Assembly: GCF_900128945.1 (NCBI RefSeq)
Contig: NZ_FQUD01000001.1
Span: 868,001 to 932,000 of the forward strand
Origin: Chryseobacterium sp. OV279
Lineage (GTDB): Bacteria; Bacteroidota; Bacteroidia; Flavobacteriales; Weeksellaceae
Reading direction: 5' to 3'
Length of the DNA stretch: 64,000 nt
This document shows positions 28,568 to 36,647 of this stretch, piece after piece; positions within the stretch are counted from its first letter, which is position 1; the number at the start of each line of letters is the position of its first letter. The notes beneath the pieces are model-generated. The model was not told where the DNA came from. It saw only the letters and a program-made list of their open reading frames with translations, and ran no database searches. The position numbers and the translations under genes are program-made.

Positions 28568-30277
28568 ATGAAACTAATAGGATTTAGTGCTAAAAATTAC
28601 AGGTCTATATCGACAGCTTATAAACTACCTTTAGCAGATTATACAGTTATAGTCGGTCCAAATAATGAAGGGAAAAGTAATATTTTGAAAGGGCTTGGAC
28701 TTGCTTTGACATTATTGACGGGAAGCAAACAGCAAAGATTCAGAAGACCTGGTTTCATGTCTTATTCAAATAGAGGAATTGAAAGATTCGATTATGATTG
28801 GGAAAGAGACTATCCAATAAATCTTCAAACAATAGAGTTAGAAGGACGTTCGGAGTTCACTTGTGAATTTGAATTAACAGAAGCAGAACTTGAAGAGTTT
28901 AAGGCGAAAATAAAAGTCAACCTAAATAGTGTCTTAAAGGCAAAAATTTCAATCGGTAAAAGTGATGTTAAATTTGACTTTGTGATGAAAGGCAGGGGTA
29001 AAGAATCCCTAAATAAAAAAAGACTTGAAATATCTGAATTTGTCAATGAAAAGCTTCTTTTACAATATATTCCAGCCATTAGAACCTCAGATCTTGCTAT
29101 AAACATTGTTGAAAATTTATTGGAAAGAGAACTGTCAACACTTGAAGACAATCCTGAATTCAAGGAAGTGGTTAAAGTCATTACAAAATTACAACAACCA
29201 TTATTAAAAAAAATTGCTAAAAGTTTAAAGGAATCTATTTCTGGATTTATTCCTGATGTAAAAAATATTTCAATAAAAAATCGTGAAAATGTAGGGAGAT
29301 TAATTAGTTCATCTTGCAGGGTTTTTGTAGACGATGGTATTGAAACAGATTTACAATTTAAAGGAGATGGTGTTATAAGTTTGACTGCAATTTCTCTTTT
29401 GCAACATTTTAGTAAGCAAGGTTCATTAAATAAAGGTTTAGTCTTACTTCTTGAAGAGCCTGAAAGCCACTTACATCCAAAAGCAATTCACAGTTTAAAA
29501 AAAGTGCTTCTAGAGATTTCAAAAACTAATCAAGTAATTGTTACAACTCATTCTCCAATTATCATAGAAAGACTTCAAGTAAAACATAATGTCATAGTTG
29601 AAAACGGTAGGGCTATTCCAGCAAATAATGTGAATGAAATTCGGCAGTCACTTGGAATTACAATGTCGGACAATTTAGCAAGTGCTTATTTGGTATTATT
29701 AGTAGAAGGGGAAGAAGATATTGTTTTATTGAAACCATGGCTTGAAGAGAAGTCTTCAAAAATTAAATCTGCTTTTGCCAATGCGACCTTAATCATAGAC
29801 CACCTAGGTGGTGCTACAAACATTGGATATAAGACATCTCTTTATAAAAATAATCTTTGTAATGTAATTGCTTACCTAGACAATGATGAAGCAGGACGAA
29901 AAGGAGTATCAGACGCAGAAAATAAAGGGATTCTAAAGACGAATGAATATGTTTTGTCTTTTTGCAGAGGAATGCAAAATAGTGAACTTGAAGATTTAAT
30001 TGATTTGAATTCTTACAGACAATTAATTATTGACGAATATGCAGTTGACTTAAATATTCCTGCGTTCAAAACAAACAATAAGCAATGGTCGGATCGCGTC
30101 AGGGAATTATTCAGACTTAATGGGAAAATATGGAGCGACAAACTTGAAGGTGAAATTAAATATAAGGTCGCTAAAAAAGCAGCATCTTTAAAATTGACTT
30201 CATTAAACATTAACAAGATCAGTACTATTGATGCATTGGTTACAACAATTGAAAATGTATTAGGCAAACAAGGATGA
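28568..30277 (+). CDS. OLD-family ATP-dependent nuclease
   Basis: 569 residues. An ABC-type ATPase half with Walker A VGPNNEGKSNILKG (residues about 29-42), a Walker B LLLEEPESHLHP near 300 and the His switch TTHSPIIIERL near 325. A C-terminal TOPRIM nuclease half has LLVEGEEDIVLL (near 376) and VIAYLDNDEAGRKG (near 434). OLD proteins cut DNA and act in phage exclusion (P2 OLD) or with UvrD-like helicases in Gabija. No helicase follows, so this is a stand-alone form. Its downstream 440-bp spacer contains the candidate guide RNA of the opposite-strand locus. Confidence 0.92.
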   Translation: MKLIGFSAKNYRSISTAYKLPLADYTVIVGPNNEGKSNILKGLGLALTLLTGSKQQRFRRPGFMSYSNRGIERFDYDWERDYPINLQTIELEGRSEFTCEFELTEAELEEFKAKIKVNLNSVLKAKISIGKSDVKFDFVMKGRGKESLNKKRLEISEFVNEKLLLQYIPAIRTSDLAINIVENLLERELSTLEDNPEFKEVVKVITKLQQPLLKKIAKSLKESISGFIPDVKNISIKNRENVGRLISSSCRVFVDDGIETDLQFKGDGVISLTAISLLQHFSKQGSLNKGLVLLLEEPESHLHPKAIHSLKKVLLEISKTNQVIVTTHSPIIIERLQVKHNVIVENGRAIPANNVNEIRQSLGITMSDNLASAYLVLLVEGEEDIVLLKPWLEEKSSKIKSAFANATLIIDHLGGATNIGYKTSLYKNNLCNVIAYLDNDEAGRKGVSDAENKGILKTNEYVLSFCRGMQNSELEDLIDLNSYRQLIIDEYAVDLNIPAFKTNNKQWSDRVRELFRLNGKIWSDKLEGEIKYKVAKKAASLKLTSLNINKISTIDALVTTIENVLGKQG

Positions 30278-30622
30278 TAGACCTTCAAGTAACAGCCGTT
30301 TGGTAAAATGCTTTTCATTGATAATTTTAAGGGCAGTTGTTCGATTGAACTTTGCACTAAATCCTGCTTTCGGCAATTCTTAAAATTTTAAAAAGTGATT
30401 AAAAATCTCAAAGAAGATGGCTTTGTTGCAAGAGGAAAATTATTAGATTTTAATATTTATTGTTTAATAATACAATATAAATATGTGTCAAGTAAAGACA
30501 ATTTAAAAAATTATTGCTGTTTAACAGTCCGTAATATTCTTGTAATTTAATAGGTAAATTTAATCAACAGTTATTATCTGTACTCCATAGTCTAACCTGA
30601 TTTCCTGGCATCTAGTTCCCTA
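30278..30622. other. gene-free spacer with possible coding remnant
   Basis: No intact gene. On the plus strand a short open stretch near 30394-30460 reads VIKNLKEDGFVARGK, resembling the recognition helix region of a winged-HTH protein, but it has no start and is interrupted. It may be a decayed gene fragment. Otherwise A+T-rich sequence. Confidence 0.3.
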
Positions 30623-30719
30623 AGTAAAAAAGAACCCACGCCGTTGTATATACTATCTAGTATTTAGTGAGTGTTCATGACCTCACCCTGCGGGTGTACA
30701 AGCACCCTCATTTTTTTAG
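30623..30719 (-). ncRNA. candidate guide RNA of the dCas12f-sigma system
   Basis: Immediately after the dCas12f stop codon, on the same strand, lies a compact structured stretch. In RNA sense: GGGTG-CTTGTA-CACCC (30692-30707), GTGAG with CTCAC (30667-30686), ATACTA-GA-TAGTAT (30650-30663), then ATACAAC (30643-30649), which resembles the end of a Cas12f crRNA repeat. The candidate guide starts at 30642, GGCGTGGGTTC and on toward 30623. Position and layout match guide RNAs that follow TnpB/Cas12f-type genes. The boundaries, and the guide itself, are inferred. Confidence 0.5.
30692..30717 (+). terminator. possible plus-strand terminator overlapping the guide RNA scaffold
   Basis: Read on the plus strand, GGGTG-TACAAG-CACCC (30692-30707) is followed by TCA and seven T (30711-30717), an intrinsic-terminator layout that could end transcription coming from the OLD gene. 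The same hairpin is part of the proposed minus-strand guide RNA, so the two readings compete or coexist. Confidence 0.4.
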
Positions 30720-31820
30720 CTATCCGATGATCAATTCAATACCGGCTTTTTCAGCTTTATATTTTATTTTGGTCTGCAATTCATAGTAACTCCAGTTGCG
30801 AAGCACAAATTCCTGATCTTTTGCAATCCCGATTTTGTCTTCCTGATTTTTAAGAATCAATGTACCTGCCTGCTGTCGGATGCAGAAATCGATCAGCTTC
30901 CTGCTATACAAATGAAGCCGATGACTTACATACCGACTTTCCAAATTTTCTGTTTTATACAATGCCTTTTGTTTGCGTTTGGCTCCATTTCCTGAGTGGG
31001 CATATTCGACACCAGCTTGAATCCTTTTCTGACTTGCCTGTATCGCAAGCCTGCGGTATAAAAACTCTTCTTTCGAGCCAATATTGATTCGCACATTGTT
31101 GGCTTTTACAACTATAGGATGTTCCAGAGATAACGAAGCTTCTGCAATGATTTCGGGTTTTAAAACGTGCTCATCCTTTTCAAATTCAAATACGGCAAGC
31201 CAAAAGATTTTCCGGTCTTTCAGTTGGATCTGTGAGTTGCAGAGCTTTATCTCATCTTTTAAGAGACTTTCCATTATCAGACGTTTATCGGAAAAGTCTT
31301 TTCCTAAATACGTTTTAACCGGAATAGCAAACATATTGAAGCAAAACCCTTTTTGTTCTGAATCATATCTCATTTTACTGATGCATTTTACAGGAAGCGG
31401 AATTGGAATATCTCTCTTAAAGTTTCTCAGCGATTTTGTTCCCTGCCAATAGTCTGCTTTGTTTTTAGAAAAGGTGGATTGAATCGTATTGTTCAGACTT
31501 CCCAGAATATCAGTCGGAATCTCTCCTTTGAAACGGTTAAATACCATGCGGGCAGTTGTGTTTGTTTTGGAGCGTGTAAACATTCCCATTTCATCTTTGT
31601 TTGCATCAGCCAGCTTGTATTGGACTTCTTCTGTGAGATAAAAGAAATCCTTGATCATTTCTTGTACATACAAATGGGAAACAATGAAATTAGCAGCACG
31701 GAAACAGCGGTTTTGATAGCGGTAGAGTTTTTCCCACATTTCTTTTTTTTCGTCTACAGGAACATCGATTAGCAACTGAATTTTTCGGGTAAGTGTAATT
31801 GTCGATTTTTCCATTATCAA
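30720..31820 (-). CDS. nuclease-dead, truncated Cas12f/TnpB-like protein (dCas12f)
   Basis: 366 residues, starting at ATGA overlapping the sigma factor stop. The C-terminal 120 residues match the TnpB/Cas12f RuvC region: AKRKQKALYKTENLESRYVS, then SRKLIDFCIRQQAGTLILKN and NWSYYELQTKIKYKAEKAGI (near 342-361). The catalytic residues are gone: RuvC-I has INIG with Asn246 for Asp; the RuvC-II strand reads LILK with Lys324 for Glu; the protein stops before the zinc ribbon and RuvC-III Asp. It should bind RNA and DNA but not cut. The N-terminal 240 residues fit the REC/WED part. With the coupled sigma factor this fits RNA-guided recruitment of RNA polymerase. Confidence 0.85.
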   Translation of the reverse strand: MIMEKSTITLTRKIQLLIDVPVDEKKEMWEKLYRYQNRCFRAANFIVSHLYVQEMIKDFFYLTEEVQYKLADANKDEMGMFTRSKTNTTARMVFNRFKGEIPTDILGSLNNTIQSTFSKNKADYWQGTKSLRNFKRDIPIPLPVKCISKMRYDSEQKGFCFNMFAIPVKTYLGKDFSDKRLIMESLLKDEIKLCNSQIQLKDRKIFWLAVFEFEKDEHVLKPEIIAEASLSLEHPIVVKANNVRINIGSKEEFLYRRLAIQASQKRIQAGVEYAHSGNGAKRKQKALYKTENLESRYVSHRLHLYSRKLIDFCIRQQAGTLILKNQEDKIGIAKDQEFVLRNWSYYELQTKIKYKAEKAGIELIIG

Positions 31821-32632
31821 AGAGTTATTTCAGAAATGTTTTGATTTTGTAGATATTGATAGGCATACAGAAATTCCCGATGTACTTCCTTCTCAGGTAA
31901 TTTGAGTTCTTTGGCAATAACCGCAAATGAAGATTTCTGTTCGCATCTTCTTTTCATGATCTCTAGCTGTTGACTGCTAAGGATATTTAACTGCTCTTCA
32001 TTGTTGAATGCTTTTTTCTGTGGCGGTTCAAAAGAAGTTCTGTTGAGAATTTTCTTAAGATCGTCTATGGCTCTGCTCACCTCATTGCTGATGCTCGTCA
32101 CACTGCTTCCCATAGCTTCTGCTATGGGTTTGTATTGAAAGCCATATTCAAGACAAAGTTCAATAAGGTGTTTTCTTTTGGAATCCAGTACATTTAAAAT
32201 GTTTTTAACTTCATCAAAATCTTTTTGATCAGATTCCTGATTGAGAAGAATTTCTTTATCAATTAATGGATCGTAACCTGCGAGATAATCCTGATAGTTT
32301 TCAAAACTTTCAAGGGAAGCCATCAAGCGAGTGAATTTATTCTTCGGAGCGTTGAAATAGGAGATACAATCTCTTTTCATAACAAACCGTAAGAAACCAA
32401 GAATATGATTAGGGGTCTCAATTGAATCACGATTAACCCATAGTTTGAGAAAAACATCCTGAACAAGAGTTTCTACAACGAAATCATCATCAAGCTTTTG
32501 TTTTCCAAGCCAGAAAAGAAGCCTTTTGTAGCGCAAATGAATATGATTGAGAGCAATGGGATTGCCTTCTTTAAACAGTTTGTAAAGCTGAAAATCGGTT
32601 AACTTTCGGGGCGAAGTATTTGTTCTTTTCAT
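31817..32632 (-). CDS. ECF-like sigma factor with extra C-terminal HTH, partner of dCas12f
   Basis: 271 residues. Sigma region 2 spans about residues 14-100 (FLKLWVNRD and GFLRFVMKRDCISYF), region 4 about 145-195 (KRKHLIELCLEYGFQYKPIA, then SSVTSISNEVSRAIDDLKKI). A C-terminal extension, about 210-260, looks like a second region-4/HTH unit (SQQLEIMKRRCEQKSSFAVI, then ELKLPEKEVHREFL). Ordinary ECF factors end after region 4 at about 180-200 residues. There is no anti-sigma gene. The stop overlaps the dCas12f start (ATGA), so both proteins are made together and probably act as a complex. Confidence 0.85.
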   Translation of the reverse strand: MKRTNTSPRKLTDFQLYKLFKEGNPIALNHIHLRYKRLLFWLGKQKLDDDFVVETLVQDVFLKLWVNRDSIETPNHILGFLRFVMKRDCISYFNAPKNKFTRLMASLESFENYQDYLAGYDPLIDKEILLNQESDQKDFDEVKNILNVLDSKRKHLIELCLEYGFQYKPIAEAMGSSVTSISNEVSRAIDDLKKILNRTSFEPPQKKAFNNEEQLNILSSQQLEIMKRRCEQKSSFAVIAKELKLPEKEVHREFLYAYQYLQNQNISEITL

Positions 32633-32735
32633 AAGCAGTGTGTTTAGTAATCATTGCTGGAAGGAACTGCTTATATCTAAAGAGGAATTCTACCGATTAA
32701 TCGTATCCTATTTATTTAGTTTTACGCAAAATAAA

Positions 32736-32862
32736 CGGCGTGGAACTCAACTTATAGCATTAGAGGCACTGGTATACCCGTGTACGATAAGTGAGCCCAC
32801 GCCGAAGTCGTGGGCAATTTACTTATCTTCTCGTACACATAAAATTACCAGTTTTCTAATGC
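32736..32862. repeat. long structured inverted repeat with competing pairings upstream of the sigma-dCas12f operon
   Basis: Five nested arms pair across 32757-32862: GCATTAGA/TCTAATGC (32757-32764, 32855-32862), CTGGTA/TACCAG (32769, 32846), GTGTACG/CGTACAC (32780, 32832), ATAAGT/ACTTAT (32787, 32821) and GCCCACG/CGTGGGC (32795, 32809), 34 bp in all. An alternative fold pairs CGGCGTGG and ACTTAT (32736-32743, 32750-32755) with ATAAGT and CCACGCCG (32787-32792, 32797-32804). It lies in the 385-bp divergent spacer between the sigma and XRE genes: an operator, leader switch or structured RNA. CGGCGTGG also begins the candidate guide. Confidence 0.7.
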
Positions 32863-33017
32863 GAGAATCTAAGCAATAGCTTCTATATTTCTTTGAACTA
32901 TCGCAAAGTTACACTCTTGTAACCTGTATTGCAAATATAGCAAAATATTTAATACTTGGGATATATCCCAATAGAATTTTTTCAAATTTATTGCATTTTG
33001 CTATAAATAAAGAAGTA

Positions 33018-33269
33018 ATGGACATTTTGAATGATCTAACAATTGGTATCGGAAAAAGAATTAAAGTAATTAGAAAGGAAAAGGCTTTGACTCAAGAAAC
33101 CTTAGGATTAATAACGGGAATTGATAGCGCAGACATTAGCAAATATGAGTCAGGCAAAATTAACTTAACTTTAAAGACAATTTCGAAGTTTGCTATTGCA
33201 CTAAATGTACACCCTAAAGAATTATATAATTTCGATCTTGATATTACGAAATATAAAATTGAAGAGTAA
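33018..33269 (+). CDS. XRE-family helix-turn-helix regulator
   Basis: 83 residues from the ATG at 33018 (an in-frame TTG at 32991 is less likely; AAAGAAG precedes the ATG). Five-helix Cro/CI fold: IGKRIKVIRKEKALTQETLG (residues about 10-29), then SADISKYESGKINLTLKTI (recognition helix region). It is divergent from the sigma-dCas12f operon and faces the structured inverted repeat, so it is a plausible repressor of that operon. Such proteins also control other mobile-element genes. Confidence 0.85.
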   Translation: MDILNDLTIGIGKRIKVIRKEKALTQETLGLITGIDSADISKYESGKINLTLKTISKFAIALNVHPKELYNFDLDITKYKIEE

Positions 33270-33669
33270 ATATTACCGCGCTAAAGTTCGGATTTTGCTT
33301 TTATAGAAAATTTATTGGAACTAAATAATTACATCTTGATAAATAGTTTAGTAAAATTTATTAGCATTTTGAAAAACTAAAAAGATTATTAACAGTTCTT
33401 TGGTTTTATTGTAATTTATGTTGTCCCGCAATTTGTTAATAACTAAAATATTTTTTTTAATTATCCTTGTCAGATAGAAAAAGTTATTTATTTAAAGCTA
33501 ATATCAGTTAATATATATTACCATTAAAATGTAATTATTATGAGGAAATATTTAGATCTGATATTCTTAATGATTTGAAATAATGGCAGAAATACATTTA
33601 CTAAATTTTCCAAATCATATAGAAGCAGTGCATACAATTAAAAGTTAACAGAAATTATACACCTCCCAG
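33270..33669. other. gene-free A+T-rich spacer
   Basis: No open frame with coding character is seen. A TACCGCGC string at 33274-33281 also occurs at 21315-21322 inside the left boundary region, which could mark an internal junction, but eight bases are not enough. Otherwise featureless. Confidence 0.4.
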
Positions 33670-34638
33670 ATGATAGAAGCGACAATTATAGTAGGCATTC
33701 ACAATCTAAGATTATCTCAAAAAACAATTTTCCCACTTAATGAGATTGCAACTTTAAGTAATGATCTCACATTAATCCAAGACATTATTGACGATGAAAA
33801 TGTAAGAAAGTTAATTGGTTTGAATGAGATCAATTTCATGATTGAGAATAAAACTTATATACTACTAAAGCAGTCTCTAAACGTAAGTTTGGAAGACTTT
33901 AATGAAAAAGAAGTACTTTCAAAAATATTAAGTAGCGTACAAATTCTTTGTCAGTGTTTTTGGATAATCAAGGATAATGCTATTAGAAGTGAACTAGGGC
34001 ACTTAATTTATTATTCTGGCGAGAGTAAAAGAACATTCTTACATACGAACCTTTGGAGTTTTGCTCTTACTAATTGCCTAGGAAACAATTTGGAAAGTAT
34101 TGAGTTTAATTTAGAAGAGATGGTTTTGAGCAATTCTGCTTTTACTGTACTCACAGAAAATCTGGATTATAATTCTACCATAAATAAAAATGCAAAACTA
34201 ACAAATAAGCAAAATAGACTTAATCGTGCATTTTATTTTCTACAGTCAGCGAGACAAAGTGAAGATATAGGTATTAAAATTGCACATTACTGCTCAGTTT
34301 TAGAAAGTTTATTTTCGGTTTCAAATTCTGAGTTAAAACATAGGTTATCAGAAACTGTTTCATTTTTTCTAGGAGATAATAAAGACAAAAGAATCGAGAT
34401 TTATAAAAAAGTTCAACTAGCTTATGACGTTAGATCATCAGTTGTTCATGGCGATGGTATTGCAGATAAATTTGTAAAAAATAATTACAAATTACTTTAT
34501 GATGTATCAAAAAATACTGATGAAATTATAAGAAAATGCTTCGATAAAATTTTTAGAGATGAAAATTTAACTTTATTATTTACTAGAAATTCTAAAGAGG
34601 AAATTAATACATTTAATCAGGATTTAATCTTTGAATAA
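33670..34638 (+). CDS. ApeA-like HEPN-domain protein, putative RNase
   Basis: 322 residues. The C-terminal HEPN domain (about 175-300) has LNRAFYFLQSARQSEDIGIK, YCSVLESLFSV and the catalytic-type motif DVRSSVVHGDG (R-x4-H, near 257). HEPN proteins with this motif are metal-independent RNases in anti-phage and toxin systems. The N-terminal 170 residues are an unrecognised sensor-like region. It stands alone between the XRE regulator and the RT gene. Whether it belongs with a neighbour cannot be judged. Confidence 0.75.
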   Translation: MIEATIIVGIHNLRLSQKTIFPLNEIATLSNDLTLIQDIIDDENVRKLIGLNEINFMIENKTYILLKQSLNVSLEDFNEKEVLSKILSSVQILCQCFWIIKDNAIRSELGHLIYYSGESKRTFLHTNLWSFALTNCLGNNLESIEFNLEEMVLSNSAFTVLTENLDYNSTINKNAKLTNKQNRLNRAFYFLQSARQSEDIGIKIAHYCSVLESLFSVSNSELKHRLSETVSFFLGDNKDKRIEIYKKVQLAYDVRSSVVHGDGIADKFVKNNYKLLYDVSKNTDEIIRKCFDKIFRDENLTLLFTRNSKEEINTFNQDLIFE

Positions 34639-34742
34639 ATTATCTGTAAGCAGTCTTCCCGAATTTTGAATTTAAAATAAATTATACTTTGGAAACACAA
34701 TCTTTACAATTGATTGATACAAGGTTGCCAATATCCAAATTA

Positions 34743-36518
34743 TTAGTTGGGTTTGTTTTTTGATCTTTCCAAAATTTGATAATAATAACTAAATGGCTTA
34801 TTATATTTTATAGTTTCACGTTCAGGAATGTCAATATTTAAATCTTCAACCTTTTTTACATCCTTTAATAATTTGTAATACTCTTTGCTTCTGTTTCTGT
34901 CAAATTGCTTAATCTGCCTTAGAGAATGTTTATTGATTGTGAGTAATCTAAAACCATTTTTCCAGCATAAATCCGTTGAAACCTCTTCAAAATTTTCAAT
35001 TCCTACTCTGCCAACAGACATTCCAATAAGTCTGTTGATTGCTGACTCAGTTACTGTACCTTTTGGCTTTCTCATACCAACAGCCACTGCATTTTTAATT
35101 TCTGTAACGATTACTTTTTGCTTTTTTAGTTCTTTTTTAAATGATTTTTTTCTAATTCTAATTTCACCATTGTAATTAATTTCATAACCTACAAAACCTA
35201 TCCACGGAAAATTCAGATTTTCAACTTCACCCCACTGAAAAGGACCTTTCGATTTCCCTTTCCAAAATTCATTATAATAAATATTGTCATCTGAATCAAA
35301 ATTAATTAGTTGTAGATCATCTTTGAAAGGATGAGGAAATAGTTTCAATTCATTTAAAGTTGCCATATATTGGTCTTTAGATTTACAGCACTCTTTTACA
35401 GAATTTCCAATAATAATCATATCATCACAAAATCTCGAATAGAAAATATCGTAATTTTTCATCTGAATATCAGTATCGTTTAAAACAATATTAGCTATCA
35501 GACCAGAAAGTGCACCACCTTGAGGAATACCAATTCTGTGCTTTGTAAAATCATCATAATGCTTACTTAGGTCATTATTTCCTATCCATCCAAAAAAACC
35601 ATTGGGTATTCTATATGAGTTCCAATAATGATTATCTGTTTTTTTTGGACAATCGTAATTAAAACAATAAATATCTAAATAATCGTTGAAAATAGTCTTT
35701 GCAAAATTTAAATTTATTTCAGGAAATTGTTTCTGAGATAATATTATTAAGTCGTTGAACTTGGATTTAACAATTTCGTGGCTAATTGTATCAAAAAATT
35801 TCATCATGTCGCATTCAACAACGAAAAGTTTTTTACCGTTGTTATTTTTTTTATATTCTAATATATCTTCAATACAGTGATGGTGAGATATAATGCTTTT
35901 TTCACGTTTCTTTACTCTAAAAGCATATGAACTATCTTGAAATTTATCATCAAAAAGTTGTGTTAAAAATTTATTTGTTAAGCTTAAAATAATTCTGTCT
36001 TTAAAACTAAATAAACAAATTGGTCTACATTCGTTGTCTTTGTTTAGCAATAAACTGCCTTTTAATTCTGGAAATAATATCGGCTTAGATAATCTATAAT
36101 TATTTTCAGAAACCGTATTTTGAATTTCAGTAATTAGAGATTTTAAGTTCAGAAACCAAGAGTCTTGCGATTTATTTCTTTCATAAAGTTTAATAGTTTT
36201 TAATAAGGAATAGAAATTTTTGTCATTAGAGGTTAGAAACTCATTGTTACTGCTGTTTTTTCTTCTTGACTTTTCTCCCAGACTAACCCACTTTTTTCTG
36301 GGGGGCAAAATATTATTTAGTTCTTGAATAAGATTTGCTTGATACATTATTAATTCGCTTCCACCCTGACTTTTTCTGTTATGATAATTATAACCAGGGT
36401 TTGATGTAAGAAGATGTAGCGAATGCTTTTTTGATCGATTTCTAGCCAATTTGATTCGCATTTTACAAATTTGTCTAATAATTTCAGATGTTCTAAAATA
36501 AAAATTAATTTGATTCAT
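34743..36518 (-). CDS. reverse transcriptase, defence-associated (UG/Abi-like)
   Basis: RT with motif A ECDMMKFFDT, motif B RIGIPQGGALSGLIAN, and the catalytic box FSRFCDDM-type (FCDD in place of YADD), followed by a thumb-like region and a 150-residue C-terminal extension. About 590 residues from the ATG at 36518; GTG at 36557 and ATG at 36347 are other possible starts, and the RT core begins only after the last. No group II intron maturase or endonuclease domain is seen. It is in the same frame as the PrimPol gene just upstream, with one stop between them. RTs of this kind serve phage defence, which is the likely but unproven role. Confidence 0.82.
   Translation of the reverse strand: MNQINFYFRTSEIIRQICKMRIKLARNRSKKHSLHLLTSNPGYNYHNRKSQGGSELIMYQANLIQELNNILPPRKKWVSLGEKSRRKNSSNNEFLTSNDKNFYSLLKTIKLYERNKSQDSWFLNLKSLITEIQNTVSENNYRLSKPILFPELKGSLLLNKDNECRPICLFSFKDRIILSLTNKFLTQLFDDKFQDSSYAFRVKKREKSIISHHHCIEDILEYKKNNNGKKLFVVECDMMKFFDTISHEIVKSKFNDLIILSQKQFPEINLNFAKTIFNDYLDIYCFNYDCPKKTDNHYWNSYRIPNGFFGWIGNNDLSKHYDDFTKHRIGIPQGGALSGLIANIVLNDTDIQMKNYDIFYSRFCDDMIIIGNSVKECCKSKDQYMATLNELKLFPHPFKDDLQLINFDSDDNIYYNEFWKGKSKGPFQWGEVENLNFPWIGFVGYEINYNGEIRIRKKSFKKELKKQKVIVTEIKNAVAVGMRKPKGTVTESAINRLIGMSVGRVGIENFEEVSTDLCWKNGFRLLTINKHSLRQIKQFDRNRSKEYYKLLKDVKKVEDLNIDIPERETIKYNKPFSYYYQILERSKNKPN
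36363..36400 (-). ncRNA. possible structured RNA in the RT 5' region
   Basis: ACCCTG (36363-36368) pairs with CAGGGT (36395-36400) and GTTAT (36378-36382) with ATAAC (36390-36394), giving a continuous stem on one side. It lies inside the RT reading frame between ATG 36518 and ATG 36347. If the true RT start is 36347, this segment would be upstream noncoding RNA, as in several RT-based defence systems where a template RNA precedes the RT gene. Only a hint. Confidence 0.3.
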
Positions 36519-36647
36519 GTCATAAAATATGGGGTTCCGAGTAAAGTGTTTACACACGTATTGACAAAGATGCTGAGATATAATTTTTTCCCCTTTTAAA
36601 CTCTTTGGCAGGGTTTTACCGTTGATAAGAGTGATACTTGCGAGAGA

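Noticed and set aside
30394..30460. Remnant of a winged-HTH gene
   Set aside because: Only about 20 residues resemble an HTH; no start, interrupted, no further support.
32736..32815. Target sites for the candidate guide upstream of the sigma gene
   Set aside because: CGGCGTGG matches extend only 8-10 nt and then diverge or need a gap; the preceding base is not clearly G. Kept only as an open question.
30623..32862. A CRISPR array for the Cas12f-like protein
   Set aside because: No series of repeats and spacers is present; only single structured segments. A one-guide RNA is a better reading.
33274..33281. TACCGCGC as an alternative right attachment site matching 21315-21322
   Set aside because: Eight bases only, and genes of the same A+T-rich, defence-like kind continue to 40.8 kb.
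34743..36557. Group II intron
   Set aside because: No maturase or endonuclease domain is visible, no intron RNA ends are seen, and a PrimPol gene is adjacent.
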